Below, piece after piece: positions 43,087 through 52,588 of a stretch of DNA of 64,000 nt (position 1 is the first letter of the stretch; each line of letters begins with the position of its first letter). The position numbers and the translations under genes are program-made. The notes below the pieces were generated by a model. It was not told the origin of the DNA, did no database searches, and was given only the letters and a program-made list of their open reading frames with translations. Origin of the DNA: Lysinibacillus sp. ZYM-1 (GTDB lineage: Bacteria; Bacillota; Bacilli; Bacillales_A; Planococcaceae); contig NZ_KQ465115.1 in NCBI RefSeq assembly GCF_001308875.1, positions 1 to 64,000 on the forward strand, in the 5' to 3' direction.

Positions 43087-44131
43087 GGCGTATTTTTACA
43101 TAATAATGTCGCATAGTTTTAGGAATTCCTTTTAATGCAAAGAAGCCATTGTATACTAAATATCGAACTCTATATTCTAAATAAAAGATGTTTGGTGGTG
43201 CTTCCATTCTTGTAAGTAGTTCTAAAAGAAATGTTCCTGTTTGAATAAAATCTATGTTTCCTTGTTCCCGATGTAGTTGTTCGAGTGTCGTCACAATGAA
43301 TGAGTCATAATAATTCTCTGGTACCGTTTGAACGTGCTGATGCTGCCATTGACGGAAAATCTCTTTTGATTGCATCAGACTTTCCCATTGCTGGAGTAGC
43401 ATCTGGTGTTCCTTGACTGACAGTTGCTTTACTTCATACAGATCTGGGTTCCATTGACGATTGATCGCATGCTGATCAGCAGTGTCTATGAGAAAAATAT
43501 CATTAGGATGTTCACGTAGTAAAAAAAGGAAAAATCGAAGCCCACATTGCTCTTCTGTATTGTTTCCGTACCAAATATAGATGGGTAAATGCATCGGAAT
43601 ATCGCGTATTTCTCTGATCACATTTATCAATTTAGTATGACCAACAAAATCATCCATCTCATCATTGATATTTTCTATTAACCACTCGTGGCGAAATACC
43701 TGTCCTCTTCTTTCATCCAGTTTCCACAGCGGTCCGATAGACAAATCCTCCGGAAAGCCAATGACATATTTTGGTGGAGCAAGTGCCACTCGTAATGAAC
43801 CTGCGGCAGATTCTGAGCAAACGATATGTACCTTTTGTGCATTTGTCATAGTCACACATTTTCTTTGTTGCTGAATGTAATCATTAATAATGTCTACCAT
43901 ATCACTGAGTTGATCCGGCGCAACCCAAAAGGACCACCCCTCCTTAGGATTTCTTCCTTCATGCCGAAAAGCTGTAAAAGGCTCTGATGGCTGAAGCTCA
44001 TACCCCTTCCATTCACCCTTTTCCATCACATTTGTAAGTGTGACATAATCGAAATTTTGAATTTTGTATACGAACACCTGATTTCGTTCACATAAAAAAT
44101 ATATAAATGGATCGTGCATAATTGTTTCCAT
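43067..44131 (-). CDS. DUF1835 domain protein
   Basis: A 354-residue cytosolic protein. A DUF1835 module lies at about residues 95-220 (KVHIVCSESAAGSLRVAL, FPEDLSIGPLW, and the central HLPIYIWYGNNTEEQCGLRFFLFLL). The C-terminal 100 residues may correspond to the DUF3658 partner module. It is a common Firmicutes family of unknown activity; the fold is thought to be nucleoside-phosphate-binding. The N-terminal 95 residues are an additional, unrecognised part. AAGGAGG precedes the ATG. Stands alone, divergent from the aminotransferase gene. Confidence 0.75.
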   Translation of the reverse strand: METIMHDPFIYFLCERNQVFVYKIQNFDYVTLTNVMEKGEWKGYELQPSEPFTAFRHEGRNPKEGWSFWVAPDQLSDMVDIINDYIQQQRKCVTMTNAQKVHIVCSESAAGSLRVALAPPKYVIGFPEDLSIGPLWKLDERRGQVFRHEWLIENINDEMDDFVGHTKLINVIREIRDIPMHLPIYIWYGNNTEEQCGLRFFLFLLREHPNDIFLIDTADQHAINRQWNPDLYEVKQLSVKEHQMLLQQWESLMQSKEIFRQWQHQHVQTVPENYYDSFIVTTLEQLHREQGNIDFIQTGTFLLELLTRMEAPPNIFYLEYRVRYLVYNGFFALKGIPKTMRHYYVKIRQKTSLV

Positions 44132-44256
44132 TTACTTAACCTCCTTCATAATGACCATCTCTTTCATCATTTTTCAAAAATGCAGGTAGCTAACACAAGA
44201 AGTATGTTATTATTATAGTTAGAAAATTTTGAATTTCTGTCAAGTAAAGGGGATTG

Positions 44257-45432
44257 ATGAATGTGTATGAAAATATTTTAAGACATCCAGGGCCAACACC
44301 GATTCCAAAGAAGGTTCAGCTTGCGATGAGTCGGGATATTTTTAGTCATCGCAGCCAAGAATTTGTGGAATTATATCGAGAAACGATTGAAAAAGTAAAG
44401 CCTGTCTTTGGCACGACACAGGACATCTTACTGTTACCATCCGGTGGGACAGCTGCACTTGAAGCCGCAGCAGTCAATACTGTCGTAGCTGGTGAAGAAG
44501 TTGTGGTCATTACCGTTGGAGCATTTGGTGACTATTTCGTTTCCATTTGTGAGCAATATGGTTTCCATGTACATAAGCTTGAAAAAGAATGGGGACAGGC
44601 TTGCACACCAGAGGAACTACGGGCATTTTTACAGCCATTACAAAATATCAAAGCCGTTTTTGTCACGTACAACGAAACATCTACAGGCATTTTAAACCCT
44701 GTCGCTGAATTAGCACAGGTGATTCATGACGAAACAGATGCCCTCGTCATCGTGGATGGCGTAAGCTGCATCGGTGGCGCTCCTGCAGAAATGGATGCCT
44801 GGGGCATTGATATTTTGGTGACAGGCTCTCAAAAAGCGATGATGCTTCCACCTGGACTTTCTCTTGTCAGTGTGAGCGACAGAGCTTGGCAAGTTATTGA
44901 AGAAAATCAAACACCAGCCTATTATTTAAATCTATTAAGCTATCGTAGTTGGGCCGAAAAAGGTATGACACCAAATACCCCTACTATTACGCTCATTGAT
45001 GGACTGCATGAAGTCTGCCAGCTAATTGAGCAGGAAGGTGGCTTTACACAAACGGTTGCCCGTCATGAACTCATGAAAAACATGGTGCGTAGCGCAATGA
45101 AAGCATTACACATCGAGCTCTTAACAGAGGATCGATACGCCTCACCTACCATTACAGCTATTAAAACACCAAAAGGGATTGAACTTGGTGAATTTTTAAC
45201 ACACCTTAAGCAGCATTATCATTTAGATTTCGCAGGTGGCCTTGGCCATCTACAAGGTAAAATCTTCAGATTCGGTCATATGGGCTATTGCTTCCCAAGT
45301 GACATTTTACAAGCCGTATCCTTACTGGAAGCCGCACTCCAAGATTTCTCTTACGATTTCCAACCAGGGGTAGGCGTCCTTGCTGCACAAGAAGTATATT
45401 TAGCGGCTCAACGTAAAACATTACAACGTTAA
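44257..45432 (+). CDS. Class V PLP-dependent aminotransferase
   Basis: A 391-residue fold-type I enzyme of the serine--glyoxylate/alanine--glyoxylate/phosphoserine group. HPGPTPIPKKVQLAMSRDIFSHRSQEF is the family opening, LLLPSGGTAALEAAAVN the cofactor entry, VDGVSCIGGAPAEMDAWGIDILVTGSQKAMMLPPG contains the Asp and the PLP lysine (GSQK). The substrate pair cannot be fixed. ATG at 44257 follows AAAGGGGA by a short distance. It faces the dsdA gene; both act on small amino acids. Confidence 0.9.
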   Translation: MNVYENILRHPGPTPIPKKVQLAMSRDIFSHRSQEFVELYRETIEKVKPVFGTTQDILLLPSGGTAALEAAAVNTVVAGEEVVVITVGAFGDYFVSICEQYGFHVHKLEKEWGQACTPEELRAFLQPLQNIKAVFVTYNETSTGILNPVAELAQVIHDETDALVIVDGVSCIGGAPAEMDAWGIDILVTGSQKAMMLPPGLSLVSVSDRAWQVIEENQTPAYYLNLLSYRSWAEKGMTPNTPTITLIDGLHEVCQLIEQEGGFTQTVARHELMKNMVRSAMKALHIELLTEDRYASPTITAIKTPKGIELGEFLTHLKQHYHLDFAGGLGHLQGKIFRFGHMGYCFPSDILQAVSLLEAALQDFSYDFQPGVGVLAAQEVYLAAQRKTLQR

Positions 45433-45436
45433 TTTG

Positions 45437-45470
45437 AAAACAGGTGAAGAATTTTTCTTCACCTGTTTTT
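45437..45470. terminator. Terminator of aminotransferase gene
   Basis: ACAGGTGAAGAA pairs perfectly with TTCTTCACCTGT around TTTT-like loop bases, then TTTTT. Confidence 0.85.
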
Positions 45471-45537
45471 GTATGAATGAGGCTTTGTGGTTTTGATTGG
45501 GCTATTTTTGGGCGAAGCGCAATCCCCTATTTCTAAT

Positions 45538-46866
45538 TTAAACAAAATCTCTGCTTTTAGCCAAATATGTAGCACGCATGCTGTCAGGGACCATACTGCC
45601 ACCTGTTGCCCACACGAGATGTGTTGCTTGCGACATATGCTTTGCAAGTTTGTGCTGCGCTATATAATGTTCACCTTTTTGCAGTAAGCGAATGGCGCCA
45701 AACATTCCTGCATGTGCAGAGGGTTCTAAAAATAATTCTTCACTGTCCATTGCTAAACCTAATGATGTAAACAATTCTTCATCTGTCACCGTATAGCAAC
45801 CACTTATATACGTCTCCATCACTTTTCCTACAAATTTGGATGCGCGGCCAACCGCGAGACCATCTGCTTCAGTTTTATTGTCTAACTCAATATCCTCTAC
45901 ACAGATAGCGTCATGTAGCCCGGTCATTAAACCGAGTGTCATGCAAGGCGAGGCCACTGGTTCTGCGAAGAAAATATGCACATGCTCACCGAATATTTCA
46001 CGTAATCCATATGCAACTCCACCCGGTCCTCCCCCTACACCACATGGTAAATAGACGAACAATGGATGTGTGCCATCGACGGAAACATTCGTCTTATCTA
46101 ATTGGCCTTTTAAACGCATTGCTGCGACCGTATAACCTGCAAAAAGATCCTTTGAATTTTCATCATCAATGAAATGACACATCGGATCTAGTTCTGCTTC
46201 TTGACGCCCCTGTTCAACAGCAACACTGTAATCAGCTTCATATTCAACCACTGTGGCACCTTTTTCTCGCAGTAAAGCTTTTTTCCATTCCTTGGCGTCA
46301 CTCGACATATGTACGACGACATTAAAGCCGAGCTTCTTGCCAATAATGCCGATACTTAAACCTAAATTCCCTGTAGAGCCAACTGCAATTGTGTATTGCT
46401 GGAAGAAGGACTGAAATTCCGCTGATGCTAAGCGCGCATAATCATCTACTTTTTTGAGCTTTCCGCTTGCCAATGCCAACCTTTCTGCATGCTTTAATAC
46501 CTCATAAATTCCTCCACGTGCCTTGATAGAGCCTGAGATAGGTAGAGCATGATCAGATTTTAAAAGCAGCTGACCTGGGATGAACAGTCCATACTCATTT
46601 TCAAGCGCTCTTTTCATAGCAGGGATCTCCAAGATAGTTGATTCGATTAGGCCATTACTTGCCACAAGTTCAGGAAATGCCACTTTTAAATAGGATGAAA
46701 ATCGTTGTAACGTTTCCTCTGCCTCTGCTACTTCTTCCATAGTAAAGAGCGAAGTTTTCGCCTTTTTCATCCAATTTGTATTTTCCCATAATACAGTTTC
46801 TTTATTTGCTATTGCTTTTAACTGTGGAAATTGCTCAAATAGTTCGTGTTTACGTTCATTTTTCAT
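45538..46866 (-). CDS. dsdA: D-serine ammonia-lyase (D-serine dehydratase)
   Basis: A 442-residue PLP enzyme that converts D-serine to pyruvate and ammonia. The PLP lysine is in SGSIKARGG near residue 105, the phosphate loop is GSTGNLGLSIGIIGKK near residue 157, and the C-terminal SAHAGMFG and HLVWATGGSMVP motifs match DsdA. I start at MKNERKHELF since GGAGGG lies 8 bases upstream. The start codon lies within the last 11 bases of the UPF0178 gene, so the two are translationally coupled. No dsdC-like regulator is adjacent. Confidence 0.93.
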   Translation of the reverse strand: MKNERKHELFEQFPQLKAIANKETVLWENTNWMKKAKTSLFTMEEVAEAEETLQRFSSYLKVAFPELVASNGLIESTILEIPAMKRALENEYGLFIPGQLLLKSDHALPISGSIKARGGIYEVLKHAERLALASGKLKKVDDYARLASAEFQSFFQQYTIAVGSTGNLGLSIGIIGKKLGFNVVVHMSSDAKEWKKALLREKGATVVEYEADYSVAVEQGRQEAELDPMCHFIDDENSKDLFAGYTVAAMRLKGQLDKTNVSVDGTHPLFVYLPCGVGGGPGGVAYGLREIFGEHVHIFFAEPVASPCMTLGLMTGLHDAICVEDIELDNKTEADGLAVGRASKFVGKVMETYISGCYTVTDEELFTSLGLAMDSEELFLEPSAHAGMFGAIRLLQKGEHYIAQHKLAKHMSQATHLVWATGGSMVPDSMRATYLAKSRDFV

Positions 46867-47329
46867 CTGTAGATCCCTCCATTTTTTGTGCTGAAATCGC
46901 TCGTTCACAAATTTGTCGAAATTTCATTTCAAACGAAATATTGTTTTCTTGTGTCCTTTTTTTAGGACCCCTGGTACGTCCACCTGCCCGTCTAATTTTT
47001 TGACCAACATGGCGCATTTCGAGCAAACGTTCGATATTTTCATTAGACATTTCTCGTCCATTTTGGTCCATTGGATACCCCCCTCTTGCTAAAACCATTG
47101 CCGCTAACCCATAATCCTGTGTAATGACAATATCATGTTTTGAAAGCGCGTTCACTAGCGTAAAATCAACCGAATCTGGACCTTTCGGCACAATAATTGT
47201 TATTACATTATCACGTTCAACACGGTGGGATGTATCGCAAAACAAGATAGTTTCAATCTCAAATTCAGATGATACAGATAGCGCCAAATCCACTACTGGA
47301 CAGGCATCAGCGTCTATAAGAACCTTCAC
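46856..47329 (-). CDS. UPF0178/YaiI family protein (DUF188)
   Basis: A 157-residue protein of the YaiI/YqxD DUF188 family, a PIN-like nuclease-fold group of unknown substrate. The opening VLIDADACPVVDLAL with paired acidic residues, the GPDSVDFTLVN segment near residue 50 and DIVITQDYGLAAMVLARGG near residue 66 are diagnostic; the C-terminus carries a basic RAGGRTRGPKKR stretch. GTG start; a ribosome binding site is present but rather far (AAAGGA). It overlaps dsdA by 11 bp. Confidence 0.9.
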   Translation of the reverse strand: MKVLIDADACPVVDLALSVSSEFEIETILFCDTSHRVERDNVITIIVPKGPDSVDFTLVNALSKHDIVITQDYGLAAMVLARGGYPMDQNGREMSNENIERLLEMRHVGQKIRRAGGRTRGPKKRTQENNISFEMKFRQICERAISAQKMEGSTDEK

Positions 47330-47416
47330 AATAAAGCATCATTCCTTTCTCATAATTAGATGAATCATTCTACTATAAATTATTTTAGCATAACATTTAT
47401 TTGACCCCACTTGCTC

Positions 47417-47432
47417 AATTTTTCACAAACTT
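47417..47432 (+). promoter_or_regulatory. Shared AATTTTTCACAAACTT element upstream of gdhA
   Basis: The 16-mer AATTTTTCACAAACTT occurs here and again at 54062-54077 upstream of malic enzyme. It can be aligned to the CodY box AATTTTCWGAAAATT with about three mismatches or one shifted T, so CodY is one candidate regulator. Confidence 0.35.
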
Positions 47433-47504
47433 GAAAAGTATTTTATTGAATAGTTTGAAAAATAGATATACGATACACCTATCAACTAAATGGGGGTTTT
47501 TACT

Positions 47505-48878
47505 ATGACAATTACAACTGTTAGCAATGAACAATTAGCTAAAGAATACGTAGATGGCGTATTCGAGCAACTGAAACAACAGAACTGTCATCAAGCGGAG
47601 TTTCTACAAGCAGCTGAGGAAATTTTCATTTCATTAGTACCTGTATTCGCCCAACATCCTGAATATATTAAGGCCAATATTTTATCTCGAATTGTTGAGC
47701 CAGATCGTATTATTTCCTTCCGTGTTGCTTGGCAAGACGATAACAATCAAGTGCAAGTAAATCGTGGCTACCGTGTGCAATATAGCAATGTCATGGGGCC
47801 TTATAAAGGCGGTCTGCGCTTCCACCCTTCCGTAAATGAATCCATCATTAAATTCCTAGGCTTCGAACAAATCTTTAAAAATGCTTTAACAGGGCAACCA
47901 ATCGGTGGTGGTAAAGGTGGATCTAACTTTGATCCGAAGGGTAAGTCTGATTCGGAAATTATGCGTTTCTGCCAAGCATTCATGACTGAATTATACCGTC
48001 ATATTGGGCCAGATGTCGATGTTCCTGCTGGTGATATTGGTGTAGGTGCTCGTGAAGTGGGTTATTTATGGGGCCAATATAAACGTTTAACAAAAGCAAG
48101 TGAATCAGGTGTATTAACTGGGAAAATCCCTGGTTATGGCGGTTCTTTAGCGCGTAAAGAGGCAACCGGTTACGGTACAGTTTATTTCGTCAATGAAATG
48201 TTAAAAGATGCAAACGATTCATTCGAAGGAAAAACAGTGGTCGTTTCTGGTTCAGGAAATGTTTCTACGTATGCCATCGAAAAAGCACAGCAATATGGCG
48301 CAAAAGTAGTTGCATGCTCTGATTCTTCGGGCTATGTTTATGATCCAGAAGGCTTAGATTTAGATGTGATTAAAGAAATTAAAGAAGTAAAAGGTGACCG
48401 CATTTCAACTTACGTAAGTTACCGACCAAATGCTAGTTTTACAGATGGCTGTACAGGTATTTGGACGATTCCTTGTGACATCGCTCTACCATGTGCTACT
48501 CAAAATGAAATTAATGGTGAGTCAGCTCGTACATTAATTTCAAATGGTGTCAAAGCCATTGGCGAAGGTGCAAACATGCCATCTGATCTTGAAGCAATCA
48601 ACGAATTCCTAAATGCAGGTGTATTGTTCGGACCAGCAAAAGCAGCGAACGCTGGAGGAGTTGCTGTATCAGCCCTTGAAATGGCACAAGATTCAAGCCG
48701 CGTATTTTGGTCATTTGAAGAAGTAGATGCGAAACTTCATCAAATTATGAAAGATATTTATTTAGATAGTAAAGCAGCTGCTGAAAAATACGGCTTCCCT
48801 GGCAACCTAGTGATGGGTGCAAACATCGCAGGCTTTATTAAAGTAGCAGATGGAATGCTTGCTGAAGGCATCTACTAA
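47505..48878 (+). CDS. gdhA: NADP-specific glutamate dehydrogenase
   Basis: A 457-residue hexameric enzyme that aminates 2-oxoglutarate to glutamate with NADPH. The length and N-terminal pattern (VFEQLKQQNCHQAEFLQAAEEI) are those of class I GdhA. The catalytic-lysine regions are NVMGPYKGGLRFHP near residue 103 and GGGKGGSNFDPKGKSDSEIM near residue 136; the Rossmann loop is VVSGSGNVSTYAIEKA near residue 242. I start at MTITTVSNEQ, 8-10 bases after GGGGG. It has its own terminator. A possible CodY-like site lies upstream. Confidence 0.96.
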   Translation: MTITTVSNEQLAKEYVDGVFEQLKQQNCHQAEFLQAAEEIFISLVPVFAQHPEYIKANILSRIVEPDRIISFRVAWQDDNNQVQVNRGYRVQYSNVMGPYKGGLRFHPSVNESIIKFLGFEQIFKNALTGQPIGGGKGGSNFDPKGKSDSEIMRFCQAFMTELYRHIGPDVDVPAGDIGVGAREVGYLWGQYKRLTKASESGVLTGKIPGYGGSLARKEATGYGTVYFVNEMLKDANDSFEGKTVVVSGSGNVSTYAIEKAQQYGAKVVACSDSSGYVYDPEGLDLDVIKEIKEVKGDRISTYVSYRPNASFTDGCTGIWTIPCDIALPCATQNEINGESARTLISNGVKAIGEGANMPSDLEAINEFLNAGVLFGPAKAANAGGVAVSALEMAQDSSRVFWSFEEVDAKLHQIMKDIYLDSKAAAEKYGFPGNLVMGANIAGFIKVADGMLAEGIY

Positions 48879-48936
48879 TAACTTGATCTAGCAATCCGTC
48901 ATGAATCCACTATCAGATTTCGGAACATTCCAAAAA

Positions 48937-48977
48937 AACAAGATGATTACGATTATTCGTTCTCATCTTGTTTTTTT
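48937..48977 (+). terminator. Terminator of gdhA
   Basis: AACAAGATGA pairs with TCATCTTGTT, then a T-run. Confidence 0.85.
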
Positions 48978-49013
48978 GTTGCAAATTTGCAATAAATGAT
49001 AGAAATAAGTGTT

Positions 49014-49058
49014 TAAAACGAACATTTTTTATATTAAATATTTAAAACATTCGTGTTA
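49014..49058. promoter_or_regulatory. PurBox-like pair and promoter of purC
   Basis: AAAACGAACATTT and the inverted AACATTCGTGTT each contain the CGAA core of the Bacillus PurBox. The cores are 27 bp apart, which fits two 14-bp boxes with 17 bp between. The second box overlaps the TATAAT -10 element (49057-49062). This suggests repression by PurR. Confidence 0.5.
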
Positions 49059-49094
49059 TAATTTTAGAGTACTATGAATATTGGAGGGTTTTTT

Positions 49095-49784
49095 GTGGAA
49101 TTATTATATACAGGGAAAACAAAAAATGTGTTCAAATTAGAAGATGGTCATTATTTATTAAAATTTAAAGATGATGTAACTGGAGAAAATGGCGTGTTCG
49201 ACCCGGGTGCCAATACTATTGGTTTAACAATTGATGGTGCTGGCTTAGCAGGTTTACGCTTAACTTCTTATTTCTATTCTAAATTAAACGAACAAGGTGT
49301 TCCTACTCACTATGTAGATGCAAACTTCGATGATGCCACAATGACTGTAAAACCTGCGACGGTTTTCGGGAACGGTTTGGAAGTAATTTGCCGCTTCAAG
49401 GCAGTTGGATCATTCTTACGTCGCTATGGTGCTTATGTGAAGGAAGGTCAAGATCTTGATGCCTTTGTGGAAGTTACTATCAAGGATGACGATCGCCAAG
49501 ATCCTCCGATCTCAGAAGATGCATTAGCTATGTTAGACCTGTTAACACACGAAGAATATGCCATTTTAAAACAACGTACAATTGAAATTTCTAAATTTGT
49601 AGGAACTGAACTTGCTAAAAAGGGCTTAACGCTTTACGACATTAAATTGGAATTCGGCCGTGATGCCCAAACGAATGAAATTTTATTAATCGATGAAATT
49701 TCTGGTGGAAATATGCGTGCTTACAAAGGTGAGCAATATATCGAACCATTAGAGCTTGAAAAAATCATGTTAGCTAACTTTTAA
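49095..49784 (+). CDS. purC: Phosphoribosylaminoimidazole-succinocarboxamide (SAICAR) synthase
   Basis: A 229-residue ATP-dependent purine enzyme that joins CAIR to aspartate. ELLYTGKTKNVFKLEDG is the glycine/lysine-rich ATP loop, the central NGLEVICRFKAVGSFLRRYG and TLYDIKLEFGRD and LIDEISGGNMR match the active site of PurC. It lacks the longer C-terminus of some relatives. GTG at 49095 has GGAGGG 6 bases upstream. In Bacillus purC is inside the pur operon; here it stands alone with its own PurBox-like pair. It may be a second copy. Confidence 0.9.
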   Translation: MELLYTGKTKNVFKLEDGHYLLKFKDDVTGENGVFDPGANTIGLTIDGAGLAGLRLTSYFYSKLNEQGVPTHYVDANFDDATMTVKPATVFGNGLEVICRFKAVGSFLRRYGAYVKEGQDLDAFVEVTIKDDDRQDPPISEDALAMLDLLTHEEYAILKQRTIEISKFVGTELAKKGLTLYDIKLEFGRDAQTNEILLIDEISGGNMRAYKGEQYIEPLELEKIMLANF

Positions 49785-49810
49785 GAGTCGCCGTGTGCGG
49801 CTCTTTTTTT
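49783..49810 (+). terminator. Terminator of purC
   Basis: AGAGTCGC pairs with GCGGCTCT, then seven Ts; the stem begins at the stop codon. Confidence 0.8.
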
Positions 49811-49914
49811 CGTTAAAATAGCTTATTTTTACTTTCTACGAAACTTTTCATTGTATCACTCGTATACTAACTATGCGTAACATGCAATTATTCTTTTATT
49901 TTGGAGGTAGTTTG

Positions 49915-50568
49915 ATGGAAAATTTTAATGACTCACCGAAAGAAGAAAGGCCAAATGTGAATCCGTTTGTATCTGTTTGGTTACATCCAAAGCAAACCGC
50001 CCGCTTTATGATTAACGAAAAATCAATCGGCTTTGCGATTTTGGTTTTGTCCATTGGTTATATCGGTTCAATCATGTCAGGGCTGATAGATTCGGAATTC
50101 TTATCTAATTTATCTCCTTGGCTATTGGCTTTACTATGTGTAATTCTTGCCCCAATCGCTGGTATCATTGGGACAGCTATTTCCGCACTTATCTCATGGC
50201 TATTCGGTAAACTATTTAAAGGGACTGGTACGTATTCAGACTTATTTAAAGGGTTAAGTCTTACAGCTATACCATTTATAGTGCTTATTCCACTTTACAT
50301 TATTTGGTTAATAACTTCCCCAGAGTCTTTACTGGATCCAAACTTTATGGGCTCACTGCCATGGATTTTTTGGCCAACGATGTTAGTAACTATGGTTGTT
50401 AGTATTTGGTCTTTCGTGATTTCAGTGGGTGTGGTAGCAGAAGCACACCAAATCTCTAATTGGATGGCCTTCTTCACCCTCTTTATTCCTGGAATTATTT
50501 TATTCATTGTGTTTTTTGTACTGTTCTTTATTATCCTCATTGGAGTTATTGGCGTTGGCATGATGTAA
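49915..50568 (+). CDS. Yip1/YIF1-like domain membrane protein
   Basis: A 217-residue membrane protein with about five helices. The N-terminal SPKEERPNVNPFVSVWLHPKQTARFMI and the helical remainder are typical of the bacterial Yip1-family proteins (PF04893), which have unknown roles in membranes. I start at MENFNDSPKEER because TTGGAGGT lies upstream. It is downstream of purC but has its own spacing, and a bidirectional terminator follows. Confidence 0.8.
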   Translation: MENFNDSPKEERPNVNPFVSVWLHPKQTARFMINEKSIGFAILVLSIGYIGSIMSGLIDSEFLSNLSPWLLALLCVILAPIAGIIGTAISALISWLFGKLFKGTGTYSDLFKGLSLTAIPFIVLIPLYIIWLITSPESLLDPNFMGSLPWIFWPTMLVTMVVSIWSFVISVGVVAEAHQISNWMAFFTLFIPGIILFIVFFVLFFIILIGVIGVGMM

Positions 50569-50607
50569 AAAATCTCCCCTCTCATTTAAGAGAGTGGGAG
50601 ATTTTTT
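50567..50607. terminator. Bidirectional terminator
   Basis: AAAAATCTCCC pairs with GGGAGATTTTT; an internal CTC/GAG helix extends it. It covers the ends of the Yip1 gene and the convergent chemoreceptor gene. Confidence 0.8.
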
Positions 50608-52355
50608 TATAGTTTAAATTGGGCAATTAATGTCTTCAATTGTAAAGCTAATGTCGATAATTGAGCAGATTTCCCTGCCATATCCTCCATTGAGCTACTT
50701 GTCTGTTCAGATGTCGCCGTCGTTTGCTCAACACCCGCTGCAGATTCCTCTGCAACCGCAGCAATTTCTTGAATAGCGCTATTCATTTTTTGACCATCTT
50801 CGGTTACTTTTGATAAATTATTGGAAATCAATTGAACACTTTCTACAACATCATTAATAGAATCACTAATCGTAGTAAACGTTTCACTCGTAGCTTTTAT
50901 TTGATTAGTACCTTCTTTTACCTCCTGATAGCCATCCTCTAATGAGCTCGTGACAACATCAAAATCTTGCTGGATATTTGTTACGATCGTTGTAATATCA
51001 TTAACTGAAAATGCTACTTGTTCTGCAAGCTTGCGTACTTCATCTGCAACCACCGCAAATCCTTTTCCATGTTCACCAGCTCTCGCCGCTTCAATTGCAG
51101 CATTTAAAGCTAACAAATTCGTTTGATCGGCAATGTCTTTAATCACCACGACCAATTTTGAAATTTCCTGTGCTTGCGCATCTAAATTTTTTACTTTCTC
51201 TACTGCATTTTGTACAATGCTATCAATCTTTTTCATTTGAGAATTCGAAGATGTCATGAGCTGACTTCCTTCATTGGTTAACCCTAACACTTCAACAGAA
51301 GATTGATGGATATGCTCACCATGCTGATTTGTTTCGCGTAAGTCCGCTGTAAAACGTTCCATTAAAGAGGTTAATTCGTTGGAATGATTCGCTTGCCCTT
51401 CTGCACCAGATGCTAATTCATGCATCGTAATAGCGACTTGCTCAGCTCCCATATTAACTTCATTAGCTGATTGTGAAAGCTCCTTACTAGAAGTATTGAT
51501 TAAATCAGATGCTTGAGCAATATTGTGTATCATGTCCTTCAATTTAAATTGCATTTGATTCATGGCGCTTGCTAGTTTGCCTATTTCATCTTTTGAACGA
51601 ATAGTCATGCTTTCTTGCGTTAAATCGCCCTCTGCGAATCGTTCCATCGCTTGGACCACTCGGTTAATAGGTTTAGCCATACTACTTGCGTATTGCCAAA
51701 TAACAAATATCCCAACAATTATGGCTATACCAATCACAATTAGCGTTGATTTTAGAATACTTTCTGCTGGTTTATTAAACTCCACTAAATAGGTGCTGGC
51801 ACCAATGACCCAACCCCAATATGGATCAGTTTCTGCATAAACCCCTTTTTTCTCCAGTTGATCGGAATTTGGTAGTGGCCACGAATAGGAAGCAAACCCA
51901 CCACCTTCATTTCCTTTGGCAATGATTTCTTGTATATACTTAACTCCATTATCATCCTGTTCATCCCAGACATTAGTCCCCTCAATGTTTGGATGCGCAA
52001 CGGAGTTCCCCTTTTGGTCAACAACAAATATATAACCATTATCACCTAGTTTAATATTTTTATTAATAGGGCGCTTTCCTTCACTATCCTTCTTCCCTAA
52101 AATAGCAACCTTTACTTTTTCTTGTGCTTCTTCTAAAGATAAATCGCCTGACTCTACCTCTTGATTAAACTGTTCAATCATGGCAATGGTCATTTCGACA
52201 CTATTTCTTAAATTTTCTTTCCCAACTGTTTCTAAATTTGCTTTACTTTGTTGATAGCTTAAATTACCTAAAATGATTAGGGGGATCATTAAAAGTAATA
52301 ATGAGAAAACAATCAGCTTGGCTTTAATAGACCTAAATTGAACTAATGATTTCAT
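50607..52355 (-). CDS. Methyl-accepting chemotaxis protein (single Cache)
   Basis: A 582-residue chemoreceptor. A signal anchor (residues 10-35) and helix 2 (about 200-222) bracket a single Cache domain ([26 protein letters not shown]). HAMP follows ([28 protein letters not shown]), then the signalling domain with tip [41 protein letters not shown] precedes the ATG. Ligand unknown; the sCache_2-type sensor often binds small organic acids. Unlike the receptor at 39333, its start is intact. Confidence 0.95.
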   Translation of the reverse strand: MKSLVQFRSIKAKLIVFSLLLLMIPLIILGNLSYQQSKANLETVGKENLRNSVEMTIAMIEQFNQEVESGDLSLEEAQEKVKVAILGKKDSEGKRPINKNIKLGDNGYIFVVDQKGNSVAHPNIEGTNVWDEQDDNGVKYIQEIIAKGNEGGGFASYSWPLPNSDQLEKKGVYAETDPYWGWVIGASTYLVEFNKPAESILKSTLIVIGIAIIVGIFVIWQYASSMAKPINRVVQAMERFAEGDLTQESMTIRSKDEIGKLASAMNQMQFKLKDMIHNIAQASDLINTSSKELSQSANEVNMGAEQVAITMHELASGAEGQANHSNELTSLMERFTADLRETNQHGEHIHQSSVEVLGLTNEGSQLMTSSNSQMKKIDSIVQNAVEKVKNLDAQAQEISKLVVVIKDIADQTNLLALNAAIEAARAGEHGKGFAVVADEVRKLAEQVAFSVNDITTIVTNIQQDFDVVTSSLEDGYQEVKEGTNQIKATSETFTTISDSINDVVESVQLISNNLSKVTEDGQKMNSAIQEIAAVAEESAAGVEQTTATSEQTSSSMEDMAGKSAQLSTLALQLKTLIAQFKL

Positions 52356-52529
52356 ATTTCCTATCTCCTCTTTGTTTAATGGACTTAAGACCCATTTTTC
52401 TCTAAAAAAATAACAACATTATGTATTTGTGCTTTCCAAATTAATCTCACAAGGTATTACCTTGTACTTATCAATTTTATTACATCAAAAACCAAACAAC
52501 AACATTTTTCGAGAAAATTCGATAAAAAA

Positions 52530-52561
52530 ATGTAGAAAAGCATACCATTGCTTTTCTACAT
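52530..52561 (-). terminator. Terminator of malic enzyme gene
   Basis: ATGTAGAAAAGC pairs perfectly with GCTTTTCTACAT; on the minus strand a seven-U run follows. Confidence 0.85.
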
Positions 52562-52588
52562 CTGCCGTATTTCAATATCTATTATTTG

